NCBI RefSeq assembly: GCF_036013645.1
Contig: NZ_CP107869.1
Coordinates: 248,001-312,000 of the forward strand
Reading direction: 5' to 3'
DNA from: Streptomyces sp. NBC_00490
GTDB taxonomy: Bacteria > Actinomycetota > Actinomycetes > Streptomycetales > Streptomycetaceae
DNA length: 64,000 nucleotides
Shown: piece after piece, positions 34,739 to 43,551 of the stretch
Layout of the letters: the number at the start of each line of letters is the position of its first letter
How positions within the stretch are numbered: the stretch's first letter is position 1
Made by a program: the position numbers and the translations under genes
Notes under the pieces: generated by a model
Told to the model about the DNA's origin: nothing
The model's input: only the letters and a program-made list of their open reading frames with translations
Databases searched by the model: none

Positions 34739-34934
34739 GGACGTGTGCCCCGGCGCGGGATCTCCCCCTGCTCGCTCCCCTCCCCCGGACTGACCGGCTG
34801 GCACCCTTAACACTGTGTGCCACTATGTTGGGTGGCATCCGACGCAGCACATGATGCTCGTCGTCCCGGCCGCCGCGGCCGCACAGCCTCCCCGGACCCC
34901 GGCCGCGGCCCCTATCACGAGGGATGTACCGACC

Positions 34935-35669
34935 ATGCCCGCCATCCTCATCCACGGCGTTCCCGACACCCACCGCGTGTGGGACGGCGTACGCCGACAC
35001 CTGACCCGCTCCGACGTCGAGGCCTGGGACCTGCCCGGATTCGGCACCCCCCGCCCCACGGGCTTCGGCTCCAGCAAGGAGGAGTACGTCGACTGGCTCG
35101 TCGAGCGACTCGAGCGCGTCGGTGAGCCCGTGGACCTGGTCGGTCACGACTGGGGCTGCATCCTCACCGCTCGCATCGCCTCCCTCCGCCCCGACCTGGT
35201 GCGCACCTGGGCCGGCGGCAACGGACCCATCAGTTCCCGCTACGTCTGGCACCCGCTGGCCGAGACCTGGCAGGACCCCGCCACCGGCGAGCGGTTCATG
35301 GCCGAACTGGACCCTGAAGCCTTCGCGAAGGACCTGGTGAACGGCTTCGACGCGCCCGCCGGACCGGTGAAGGAGATGGTCCGGCACGTCGACGACACAA
35401 TGAAGGACAGCGTTCTGCGGCTGTACCGGTCCGCCATGACCATGGGGTCGGAGTGGGAAGCGGCCCTGTCGAACGTCACCGCACCCGCGCTGGTGTTCTG
35501 GGGCGAGCGCGACCCCGCCTGCCAGATCGAGTTCGGCGACGAACTCGGCACCGCCCTGCGCGCCACCCGCGTCCTCCATCTCGACTGCAACCACTGGACG
35601 GTGCTGGAGCGGCCCGCGGAGGTGGCCGCCGCCATCGAGGAGCACTGGGCGCAGGGCACCGGACGCTAG
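34935..35669 (+). CDS. Alpha/beta hydrolase with Asp nucleophile
   Basis: A 244-residue hydrolase: LIHGVPDTHRVWDG at the oxyanion hole, GHDWGC with Asp as nucleophile, and a C-terminal His in LDCNHWTVLERP. This is an epoxide hydrolase or dehalogenase-like pattern, similar to the enzyme at 17675-18622. I found no ECF41-type site in front of it; upstream is only the weak TGTGCCACT stretch. Function unknown beyond the fold. Confidence 0.88.
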   Translation: MPAILIHGVPDTHRVWDGVRRHLTRSDVEAWDLPGFGTPRPTGFGSSKEEYVDWLVERLERVGEPVDLVGHDWGCILTARIASLRPDLVRTWAGGNGPISSRYVWHPLAETWQDPATGERFMAELDPEAFAKDLVNGFDAPAGPVKEMVRHVDDTMKDSVLRLYRSAMTMGSEWEAALSNVTAPALVFWGERDPACQIEFGDELGTALRATRVLHLDCNHWTVLERPAEVAAAIEEHWAQGTGR

Positions 35670-35809
35670 CCCGCGCCGGTCGGCGATGGGGCGCGGACCG
35701 GCGGGCCGCCTCGGACACGGCCGTGGAACACGGACGTCGTCCGCGCCCTCGTCGCGCTGCTCCGCTCTGCTCTGGCAGGTCCGCACGCAGCCTCCGCGCC
35801 CCGGGCCGG

Positions 35810-35836
35810 TGTCACACCCTGCGGGTTCTCAGGGTC
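35810..35836 (+). promoter_or_regulatory. ECF41-type promoter in front of a pseudogene
   Basis: Perfect TGTCACA, 16 bases, GGTC, 55 bp upstream of the remnant reductase start. Confidence 0.83.
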
Positions 35837-35891
35837 TCACCACACGAGGACACACCAGTGTGCGGTGCGCGCGAGCGGAGACGGGAACATC

Positions 35892-36407
35892 ATGTCGCGA
35901 GCAAGCGGCTTCGTGATCGTCGGGGGCGGCCTCGCCGCGGGCAAGGCGGCCGAGGAACTCCGGCAACAGGGCTACGACGGCCCGCTCGTCCTCATCGGGG
36001 ACGAGGCTGGGGGGACGTCACCAACGCCTGCCATCCCCGGCTGGCCGGCATCTGCGGCTGGAGCACTGGGCCAACGCCCTGCACCAGCCCCGCACGGCGG
36101 CACTGGCCATGCTCGGCAAGGAGGCCGCGTACAACCGGCTGCCGTACTTCTACACCGACCAGTACGACCTCGGGAGTACACGGGGTACACCGAGCCCGGC
36201 GGCTACGATCGCGTCGTCTTCCGCGGGAACCCGGCCGAGCGGCGGTTCATCGCCTTCTGGCTGTCCGGGGACCGGGTCCTGGCGGGCATGAGTGTGAACG
36301 AGTGGAACGTCATCGACTCCGTCCGCGTCCTCGTCGAGTCCGGTGCCTCCGTAGCGGACGCGGCACTGTCCGATCCCGAGACGCCCCTCGACAGCCTTCT
36401 GCCCTGA
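35892..36407 (+). pseudogene. Decayed FAD-dependent ferredoxin reductase
   Basis: The first ~30 codons encode the FAD-binding start of a rubredoxin/ferredoxin reductase (VIVGGGLAAGKAAEELRQQG). After a large internal deletion the text continues in another frame with EHWANALHQPRTAALAMLG and RLPYFYTDQYDLG, the conserved end of the NAD domain, and then a further frameshift leads to YTGYTEPGGYDRVVFRGNP and a C-terminal domain that ends in LDSLLP. Roughly 250 central residues are lost and at least two frameshifts are present. An intact form would have been the natural partner of the ferredoxin at 5805-6179. The continuous frame over this span is only partly real. Confidence 0.88.
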
Positions 36408-36481
36408 CGACCGCTGCGAAGGTCCGCGCGGCGCGGCCCGCCGGCGCAGGCGCGGGCGCCGCTGCGTACGCCCGGGAACCG

Positions 36482-36508
36482 TGTCACACGATCTGTCCCT
36501 GTCCGGTC
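36482..36508 (+). promoter_or_regulatory. ECF41-type promoter for sigma factor copy e
   Basis: TGTCACA, 16 bases, GGTC, 122 bp upstream of the ATG at 36631, pointing to autoregulation. Confidence 0.87.
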
Positions 36509-36630
36509 AGCAGTGCATACGACCCGCCGGGCAAGAGCGGACTTTCCCATTCCAGGGAGCCGCGGCGGACATCGGCCGGAATCAGGGGTGGCGGCGCCTT
36601 GTCGGGTGCTGCGCGAAGGGGTGATGCCAG

Positions 36631-37497
36631 ATGGACCGGGGACCGGACGACGAAACCGTGCCGATCGCGGAACTGCTCGACGAGCGACGCCGACTGCTCA
36701 ACGTGGCCTACTGGATGCTGGGCCGCAGCCAGGACGCCGACGACGTCGTGGCCGAGACCTACCGGCGCTGGTACGGCCTGTGCGACGAGTACCGGATCCG
36801 CATCGCCGAACCCCGGTCCTGGCTGGTGAAGACCGTCGGCGGTATCTGTCTGGAGCGCTTGGCGCCGACCGGCCGGTCGGACCCGGACCCGGTCGGCGCG
36901 GCACCCCCTCAGGACCTGGCCGACGAGGTGAGCCATGCCCTTCTGGAGGCGCTGGACACGCTGTCACCGGCCGAGCGGGCCGCATTCGTCCTCAACGATG
37001 TGTTCGGGATGGCTCCGGGGACGGTCGCCGCCGTCGTCGGACAGACGGAACAAGAATGCGGCGAACTCGCCGCCAGAGCCCGGCACAGCCTTCGGACCAG
37101 GTGGGCACACCCCACGACACCGCAGCAGCACGATCGTATGGTCCGAGCGGTCCGGCAGGCCTGCGCGGCGGAGAACCCCGACCGCCTGACGTCCCTCCTG
37201 GCACCGGACGCCACCGTGTTCTTCGACGGAGGCGGCAAGGTCAGGACCCTGACCCGGCCCGTCCACGGCGCACGGCGCGTCACCCACAGCCTGCTGACCC
37301 TCCTGGCCGGTCGCCCCCGCACCACCCTGAACTGCCGGTCCGTCAACGGCCGCACCGCAATCGTGGTGCGCTACGCCGACGAGGTCGCCGCGGTCATCAG
37401 CCTGGACGTCGCGGGCGAGCACGTCGTGCAGATCTGGGCGGTCCTCAACCCGGACAAGCTCCGCCACTGGAACCGGGCGGCCACGCAGGAGAAATGA
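36631..37497 (+). CDS. ECF41-family sigma factor, second subtype (copy e)
   Basis: A 288-residue ECF sigma factor. Region 2 is SQDADDVVAETYRRWYGL, region 4 LSPAERAAFVLNDVFGMAPGTV, and the SnoaL-like domain (residues ~165-288) has the hallmark motifs FFDGGGKV and NPDKL. The linker WLPEP motif of copies a, b and d is missing; the same holds for copy c, so c and e are one branch and a, b and d another. A downstream gene begins 9 bp after its stop and is probably co-transcribed. Confidence 0.93.
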   Translation: MDRGPDDETVPIAELLDERRRLLNVAYWMLGRSQDADDVVAETYRRWYGLCDEYRIRIAEPRSWLVKTVGGICLERLAPTGRSDPDPVGAAPPQDLADEVSHALLEALDTLSPAERAAFVLNDVFGMAPGTVAAVVGQTEQECGELAARARHSLRTRWAHPTTPQQHDRMVRAVRQACAAENPDRLTSLLAPDATVFFDGGGKVRTLTRPVHGARRVTHSLLTLLAGRPRTTLNCRSVNGRTAIVVRYADEVAAVISLDVAGEHVVQIWAVLNPDKLRHWNRAATQEK

Positions 37498-37506
37498 GGA
37501 CGGCTC

Positions 37507-37785
37507 ATGGGCCAGGACTTCGATCCGCGTGCGGCCGCTGCCTCTCTGGCCGCCGAAGCGGCCGTGCTCGAGGCACGGATCCGCATCCTGCAAGAGGCGC
37601 TTGACGACGTCGGCACCCGCATCAAGCGATCGGCGGAGCGACTGCGCCTCCTGCGCGAGCGGTCCCGACCGGAATCCGGCAGAACGCCCGAGGAACACCC
37701 GCCGACCCCGGCCCGTCCCGCGCTTCCCGACCCGGAGTCCCCTTACGGCCGACCCGACCGGCCCGCACCGTGTCCCCACTGCTGA
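37507..37785 (+). CDS. Small coiled-coil protein behind sigma factor copy e
   Basis: A 92-residue protein of unknown family. Residues ~10-55 form a strongly predicted coiled coil (EAAVLEARIRILQEALDDVG), followed by a Pro-rich tail ending in CPHC. It starts 9 bp after the sigma stop with GAGGA as ribosome-binding site, so it is in the same operon. It may be a small partner or anti-sigma-like factor, but this is only a guess from position. Confidence 0.65.
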   Translation: MGQDFDPRAAAASLAAEAAVLEARIRILQEALDDVGTRIKRSAERLRLLRERSRPESGRTPEEHPPTPARPALPDPESPYGRPDRPAPCPHC

Positions 37786-37990
37786 GGCGCCGGTCACGAA
37801 AAGCGTGAAAGGACAGTGGCAGTCACCTCATCCGAGAGGGACCCCGCACCACCACCTTGCATCTTCCGGGTTCGGAACTCGTACGCTGTGACATACGATG
37901 CACCCACACACGTCCCCGGGTCCGAGCCGAGCGGCACCGCAGCTGACTTCAGTGAGGCGCGGCACGGAGGGTTGAGGATGAGAGGAAGAC

Positions 37991-38539
37991 ATGGTCTCGG
38001 CAACTCGCGCAGCGCATGAGATTGAGGTCACTGCGGAGAGCCTCCAGGAGGACCTCGCCCGCCTGGAGATTCAGAAGCGGGCACTGGAGAGGGAGCTGGC
38101 CGCCGTGGCCGCCCACCTCGACTCCGTCCAGCGTGCCCTGAGCGCCCTGACGGTCCTCATGGCCGAGCCGTCCAGCCGGCACGCCGCCGATCAGCCCGAA
38201 GAGGCGAAGGCCGACACTCCGGCCGTCGCGCCCGCCCGCACAGCCCGGAAACAGGCCGCACCGCGACGGACGGAGCCCACACAGAAGGCGAAGCCGGCGA
38301 CCTCCTCGCGTGCGGAGGCCGATGAAGCACGCAGCTACGGCGCGCTCACCGATCAGATCCTGGAGTACTTCGCCGGCGTCGGTGATGCGGCGGTCCGCGC
38401 GCGCGACGTCGCCGCCGCGCTCGGCCGCGACACCGACTCCGGCAGCATCAATGCGGTGCGCAGCACGCTCGACCGTCTGGTCGGCACCTCCCGCGTACGC
38501 CGGGCCGGCCGCGGTCTCTACCGCGCCCAGAAGTCCTGA
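37991..38539 (+). CDS. Coiled-coil protein with C-terminal winged-helix-like domain
   Basis: A 182-residue protein. Residues 8-55 are coiled coil (EDLARLEIQKRALERELAAV), 60-110 are a charged, disordered Ala/Pro/Lys linker and 115-182 resemble a winged helix (YGALTDQILEYFAGVG..DVAAALGRD..INAVRSTLDRLV). It looks like a regulator with a dimerising head. GAGAGGAAG lies before the ATG. The head resembles that of the protein at 37507-37785, so the two may interact. No family recognised with certainty. Confidence 0.72.
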   Translation: MVSATRAAHEIEVTAESLQEDLARLEIQKRALERELAAVAAHLDSVQRALSALTVLMAEPSSRHAADQPEEAKADTPAVAPARTARKQAAPRRTEPTQKAKPATSSRAEADEARSYGALTDQILEYFAGVGDAAVRARDVAAALGRDTDSGSINAVRSTLDRLVGTSRVRRAGRGLYRAQKS

Positions 38540-38886
38540 CCGGGGCCCTCTCGGCTCCGGGCACGCAAGGTCACGCGGCTGCCTCGGGCACCTGCTCGCG
38601 GGGGATCGCACAGGCGCCCGAGGCACGCACCCGCTGACGGTCGGTCCGCGGGTGGGCGAGCGCTCCCACACCGGCCATTGAGCGTGTCACACGGTGTCGG
38701 AGTCGCTGTGATGAGTGTATAGCACTCCACATCGTCTTGGAATCCAATGGCACCCTCCCGGGAAGCGGCGGGCCACCCCTGATCCCTCACCTTCTCGGCG
38801 ATCGCTCCCCCGCCTGCACTGACCGACAACTCGCCTACTCCAAAGGGCTGTTATGCCCTTTCGCGCAGGTCGGCCACAACACACGT
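38540..38886 (+). other. Intergenic region, no gene recognised
   Basis: A TGTCACA occurs at 38687-38693 but has no GGTC/TGTC at the correct distance. AT-rich bases around 38705-38725 (TGTGATGAGTGTATAGC) could be part of a promoter for the small secreted protein. I see nothing else. Confidence 0.4.
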
Positions 38887-39375
38887 GTGACGGAAGCAAT
38901 CACCCTTTCCGTGGCCGCAGCGGCTGTTGCCGCCACAGCGGTGATCGCTCTTTCCCCGCTCAGCCAGGCACCGGCCGCCGCTGCCCCAGCCCCTATCGGT
39001 GACGTCGTCTGCAACGGCGGGTCCCTCAACATGCGCTTCGACCCCGGCGTCACGTTCGCCAAGAGTGCCCAGCGGCTGTACGCCGACGGCGACATGGGTA
39101 CCTGCTCCTCCACCACGCATCCGGAGATCACCGGCGGCACGATCCGACTCCTGGCGAGCCTCACCGCTGCCTGCCCCCGCCCCTTCGGGCCCGGCTACGC
39201 CAAGGCGACGATCAGCTGGAACGACGGAAGCCGAACGGTCCTCCACCAGACGACGTTCAGCGGCGATGCGCAGTCCTTCTCCCTCGATGTCTGATCCATC
39301 ACCGACGGCGCTTTCGCCGGCGGCACCGCCCGCGCCAACGGCCACACCACCATGTCCTGGGTGAGCCACATGTAG
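38887..39375 (+). pseudogene. Small secreted protein gene with a nonsense codon
   Basis: GTG at 38887 opens a frame with a Sec signal peptide (AAAAVAATAVIALSPLSQA, cleavage near AAA-AP) and a mature start IGDVVCNGGSLNM typical of a Streptomyces family of small extracellular proteins. The frame stops at TGA 39292-39294 after SFSLDV, but the same frame continues with SITDGAFAGGTARANGHTT up to TAG at 39373, the expected family end. So a single base change (likely GGA to TGA) truncates a ~160-residue protein at 135. Function unknown. Confidence 0.7.
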
Positions 39376-39562
39376 GTGGTGAAGCCGCGCTCCCGGGTGG
39401 TCGCTCGGCACGCACGGACCCCGGCGAAATACCGCGTGCCGTCAGGGCGTCGTCGACGGCCTGCACGTAGGGCCAGTGCGGCAGACCTTGAGGGCTGCCC
39501 TCCCATACAGGCGGCTCGAGCAGCACGAACCTCACCTCCATCGGCGGCGGGAGTGGTTCGGG
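39376..39562 (-). other. Possible decayed ORF remnants
   Basis: On the minus strand an ATG at 39541 begins MEVRFVLLEPPVWEG and, after a frame change, TTRERGFTTYMWLTQDM. The text looks like protein in two frames, so a small gene may have decayed here. I do not recognise the family. Confidence 0.25.
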
Positions 39563-39920
39563 TCATGAGGCGCGGCGGAAGACGGCGGCCGGGCCGATAA
39601 CGCGGAAGCCGAACGTGTTCCGGATCTCATCAACGGCGGCTTCCGCCACCAGGAGGCTTTCGCGGGCGTCGTCGAGACTGATCTGCTCGGCCGTCTGGCC
39701 GGCGCCGATGAGGTCCTCGCCCCTGAGGGACAGGCCGGTCAGGCGGCCGCGCTGCAGGCCGGCCGCGTCCATCAACTGGTAGCCCATAGCGCGCAGGTCG
39801 TCGTCGTGCGCGGACCGCTCCACCAGACGCCGCGTCTTCTCCAAGCAGGAGTTGCGGGCGAAGGCGAGAGTGAGGGTCAGCGCGCGGGCTCCCGCGGGCC
39901 ACTCGGCCCGCAGCCCTTCC
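39563..39920 (-). pseudogene. C-terminal remnant of Y-family DNA polymerase
   Basis: The minus-strand frame ending at 39563 encodes ALTLTLAFARNSCLEKTRRL, GYQLMDAAGLQRGRLTGLSL, EQISLDDARESLLVAEAAVD and FGFRVIGPAAVFRRAS, which together are the little-finger domain end of DinB/ImuB-type polymerases in Streptomyces. No catalytic palm or fingers are upstream; the sequence above 39920 loses frame. It is a truncated, non-functional end. Confidence 0.65.
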
Positions 39921-40215
39921 ATGGCCCGTCCGGACGAGTTCCGGTCCCCGCCGACCACAGCCCGGAAGCCGACCGGCCGAGCCGGTCCGTCAGCTCGACG
40001 AGATGACCGCGTACCCCGGGTGGGACGGGTCGCGGACGATTCTCGGCCACGTACGGGCGTTCCTGGACGAGCCTCTCCTCGCGGACGCGTGACCTTCCGA
40101 CCGGGTTGTACGCAACAAGGCCGATTGACCCTGTGGTCGCTGGTGCGTTTGCCTCGAAGGGAGCCCTCGGCGCGGGGCCGGGGGTCATGCGTCACCGGGG
40201 AACACAAGGGGGAAC

Positions 40216-41290
40216 ATGTCCAAGGCTTCAGCCATGTCCGGCAGAGCAGTGACCGTGTCCGGCCTTTCCTTATGGACGGCGCTGCTGCTCGCGTTCACCG
40301 GAACGACCGCCGGTGCCGCGCAGCACGCGCCCCGGACGGAGCGGGTCAGCACCGCCGCCGACGGTACCCAGGGCGACGGCGCCTCCAGTGCGGCCGTCAC
40401 CACGCCGAACGGCCGCTACATCGCGTTCCGTTCGTCGGCCACCAACCTCGTGCCCGAGGGGGTCAGCCGCCCGGGCACCTACTCCTACGTCCGTGACCTG
40501 ACAACCGGCGAGGTCACCAAGATCGAGCAGGCGCTGAGCACGCCCCGGCTCAGCGCCGACGGCCGCTGGGCCGCATACACCGACTGGGGCAGCCGCAACA
40601 TCAATGTCTTTCTGTCCGACCTGAGCACGGGCACCAGAATCCGGGTCGGGGCCCCCGACGGCCGGGACACCGCGTCCTCGCCGACCATCAGCGAAGACGG
40701 TCGCTACATCGCCTACCGGTGGGCTCGGGCACCCTGATTTCCCGACCCGCATCGACCTCTACGACCGTCTGACCGGCACTCGTGAGACCGTCAGCGCGGG
40801 CCCGCAGGACTCCAACCGGGACATGGACAGACCGTCGATCAGCGGCGACGGCCGCCGGGTCGCCTACCAGGACAACGGCACCGGTGACGTGTGGGTCGCC
40901 GACCGCGTCAGCGGCGCGCAGACCGAGGCCGACGACGGCACGCGCTCGACCGTGGTCCAGCTGAGCGCCAACGGCCGTGTCCTGGCGATGGATTCGGCCG
41001 ACGGCTCCTATGTACGGGACCTGCGCACGGGCCGCGTCCGGCACTTCCCCGGCGTCCGCGTCCTGGCCGTCAGCCCGGACGGGCAGCGGCTGTTGACGCG
41101 GGACGCGGACGCGAACCTGACCCTGCGCGGCCTGCACGGCGGACGCGAGATCCCCGTCGGACACGGCAGCGCCACCGCGGGCTCGGTCTCCGCGCACGGC
41201 CGCTCCGTCGTCTACTCCACGGAGGACGCGGACGTCGTCCCCGATGACACCAACGGTCTGTACGACGTCTTCCAGTGGAGGTCACGCTGA
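40216..41290 (+). pseudogene. Secreted beta-propeller (TolB-like) protein, frameshifted
   Basis: ATG at 40216 opens a Sec signal peptide (VSGLSLWTALLLAFTGTTAGA) and repeats of the PD40/TolB type (SEDGRYIAYR, SADGRWAAYTD). The frame hits TGA near 40736 but the protein continues in frame +1 as HPDFPTRIDLYDRLTG, then ISGDGRRVAYQDNG up to 41290. One base added (or two lost) near 40715-40735 explains it. The full product would be about 357 residues. A paralogue follows directly and is intact. A sequencing error at this spot is the alternative. Confidence 0.82.
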
Positions 41291-43335
41291 TGTTCCGCGC
41301 CTCAAGAGCCGTGCTCGGCACGGCAGTCGCGATCGCGCTCGCCTGGACGCCGGCGGCCGCCGCACAGGACCGGGGTCACCAGGGGCCCGACGAGCCTCGT
41401 ACCGTGCGGGTGAGCACGGCCGCCGACGGCACTCAGGCCGACGGACCGTCGAGCGGGGCCTCGATCAGCGCCGACGGCCGCCAGGTCGCGTTCACGTCCA
41501 CCGCGCCGAGCCTCGGCTGCGAGCGCCTCTCGCCGTGCCTGTTCCTGAAGGACCTGACCGACGGCCGCCTCACCAGGATCGACCTCGGCAGCGGCCACAC
41601 CTACGACGCGCCGCTGTCGAGCGCCGACGGGAGCCGTGTCGCCTTCTCCGCCGGCACCCGCCTCCAGGCTCCTTACTTGTACGACAGCGCCACCGGCCGT
41701 TCGGAGCGGCTGTGGCCCCAAGACCCGCCCGGCCTGGCCGAGGTGGGCCACGCCCAGTCGATCAGCCCCGACGGCACGCACGTCGCGTACACCGTCGGCG
41801 GCCGCAACGGAGGCCAGACCGCCCGGCTGCTGTACGTCCGTGACACGGAGACCGGCGCCGAGGAGCTGATCTCGACCGCCGAGGAGGGCAACAAGAACGG
41901 GGCCTCGGTGAGCGGTGACGGCAACCGGGTCGCCTACTCGGTCCAGGGGGGCGCCGAGGGCGACGACCCGAACGAGGTCTTCGTCAAGGACCGGGCGACG
42001 GGCGAGCGCATCCACGTCGGCGCGGACCTCGGTGTCGCCCATCTGATCCGGATCACGGCGGACGGCCGCCGGGTCCTCCTCAACGCCAACACCGGGGTGT
42101 ACGTCCACGACCTGAGCACGGGCACCTCGCGACGGGTGGCCGACAGAACCGCCTCCTCGGCCACGGCGGACGGCCGGTACGCCGTCGTCTGGGGCACGGA
42201 CGGCGTGCGGGTGCGTGACCTGCGGACGGGGCTGCGAGGGGCCACCCTGTCGTGGACCGCCACGGTGATGGGCGACGCGCTGGCCGCCAAGGGGCGTGTG
42301 GTGGCGTTCAGTTCGACGGAGTCCCACCTGGTGCCGGGCGACACCAACCGGCAGTCGGACGTGTTCGCCTTCTCGGGCGGCCTGGGGAAGAACCCGGCCC
42401 CGATGCCGTCCGTCACCGAACGGCTCGGCGGACCGGCCGGGGCGTCCCACGACCCGGAGATGGATGAGAAAAAGCTCGTCACCTTCACCTCGGAGGAAGA
42501 CGTCTTCATCAACGCGCCCCTCCGCGTGGTCCCGGTCAACTCCGACACGGAGAAGCCGTCGTCGGAGAGCACCCCCTGCTCCAACGGACGCCTGGTGAGC
42601 TACCTGGTCCCGTCCGCCGCCGACGGCGCCCCGGAGGTCCACATCCGCTACCGCGCCACCGGCAAGGTCACCGTCCTGGACTCCTACCAGGGCGTCCGCT
42701 TCACCTGGATGGGGCGGCCCCGGATCAGCCCCACCTGCCAGTGGATCACCTACGCGGCGACCCTGCCCGCCACCGACGCCGACCCGGACCCGCAACCCCG
42801 CGTCTACCGCTTCCATTACGACGGCGGCACCACGGACGTGGTCAGCGCGCCCTCGGGCGGTCCGGCGGGCAACCCGTCCATCGACTTCGACGGCCGGTAC
42901 ATCGCCTTCCAGCAGGGCGGCGACGTCTACGTCCGTGACCTGGACACCGGCGACCTGACGAAGGTCGCGGACGGCGCCTCGGCCCCCTCCCTCAGCGGCC
43001 GCACGATCGCCTTCCAGCAGGGCCGGTACGTCCTCGTCCGGGACCTCGACACCGGCGCCACCACGGCCCGGGTCAGGGGCGCCCAGCCCTCGCTCTCCCG
43101 ACACGGCACAGAGTTCGCGTACACCTCGGGCCGTTCCGTGTACCTGCTCGAAATCGCCACGGGGAAGAAGCAGTTGGTCAGCGTGGACCGCTGGGGCGGC
43201 CGCAACGACCTCCCGGCGGAGCACCCCTCGGTCAACGCCGACGGCACCGTCGTCGCGTTCGAGTCGGCCTCACCCGATCTCGTGGAAGGGGACTCGAACG
43301 GGGTGACGGACATCTTCCTGCGGACAGTGCGTTGA
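41290..43335 (+). CDS. Secreted TolB-like beta-propeller protein
   Basis: A 681-residue exported protein with a signal peptide (VLGTAVAIALAWTPAAA, cleavage near residue 24) and at least ten PD40/WD40-like repeats of the form ISADGRQVAFTS. It shares the VSTAADGTQADGPSSGAS start with the frameshifted protein before it. The TGATG overlap at 41288-41292 and GGAGG upstream show coupling. Its stop codon lies within the TTGACTT of an IS605-type right end, so the natural C-terminus may be slightly altered. The role is probably extracellular binding or scaffolding. Confidence 0.88.
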   Translation: MFRASRAVLGTAVAIALAWTPAAAAQDRGHQGPDEPRTVRVSTAADGTQADGPSSGASISADGRQVAFTSTAPSLGCERLSPCLFLKDLTDGRLTRIDLGSGHTYDAPLSSADGSRVAFSAGTRLQAPYLYDSATGRSERLWPQDPPGLAEVGHAQSISPDGTHVAYTVGGRNGGQTARLLYVRDTETGAEELISTAEEGNKNGASVSGDGNRVAYSVQGGAEGDDPNEVFVKDRATGERIHVGADLGVAHLIRITADGRRVLLNANTGVYVHDLSTGTSRRVADRTASSATADGRYAVVWGTDGVRVRDLRTGLRGATLSWTATVMGDALAAKGRVVAFSSTESHLVPGDTNRQSDVFAFSGGLGKNPAPMPSVTERLGGPAGASHDPEMDEKKLVTFTSEEDVFINAPLRVVPVNSDTEKPSSESTPCSNGRLVSYLVPSAADGAPEVHIRYRATGKVTVLDSYQGVRFTWMGRPRISPTCQWITYAATLPATDADPDPQPRVYRFHYDGGTTDVVSAPSGGPAGNPSIDFDGRYIAFQQGGDVYVRDLDTGDLTKVADGASAPSLSGRTIAFQQGRYVLVRDLDTGATTARVRGAQPSLSRHGTEFAYTSGRSVYLLEIATGKKQLVSVDRWGGRNDLPAEHPSVNADGTVVAFESASPDLVEGDSNGVTDIFLRTVR

Positions 43336-43372
43336 CTTGCTCCTCGGGCTGAAGCCCGAGGATTCTGGCCTT
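43332..43372 (+). mobile_element. Orphan right end of a TnpB-type IS element
   Basis: TTGACTTGCTCC, a 9-bp-stem hairpin CCTCGGGCT-GA-AGCCCGAGG (43342-43361) and GATTC align with the right ends at 12767 and 49978 (TTGACTTCCTCC, hairpin, GATTCC). The stem sequence differs, so this belongs to another TnpB lineage. The rest of the element is gone. Confidence 0.6.
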
Positions 43373-43379
43373 CTCTTCC

Positions 43380-43550
43380 GTTGCTGTGCCGTCGTCGCAG
43401 TGGCGGACGCTGATCAACGCGGTGATGTAGAAGGCGCGTTGGAGTCGGCGGAGATTGCCGCTGATCTTGCCTGTGTCACGGGGCACGGGTGCGGCGCCGC
43501 CGAAGTCGGCGCGCCCGCTGAGACGTTTCCGCAGGTCAGGAGCCTGTGCA
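43380..43550 (-). pseudogene. IS110-family transposase C-terminal remnant
   Basis: On the minus strand the frame reads ADFGGAAPVPRDTGKISGNL, then RRLQRAFYITALISVRHC. GxAPVPRDxGxxSGNxRRxxR is the conserved block of the Transposase_20 domain of IS110/IS116/IS902 transposases. No N-terminal DEDD domain is left. Confidence 0.7.
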
Positions 43551-43551
43551 G

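Noticed and set aside
38687..38693. TGTCACA in the gap before the small secreted protein
   Set aside because: No -10 at the right distance on either strand.
41302..43224. A 640-codon minus-strand open frame opposite the beta-propeller gene
   Set aside because: Low-complexity Gly/Val/Asp composition with no domain; shadow of the repeats on the plus strand.
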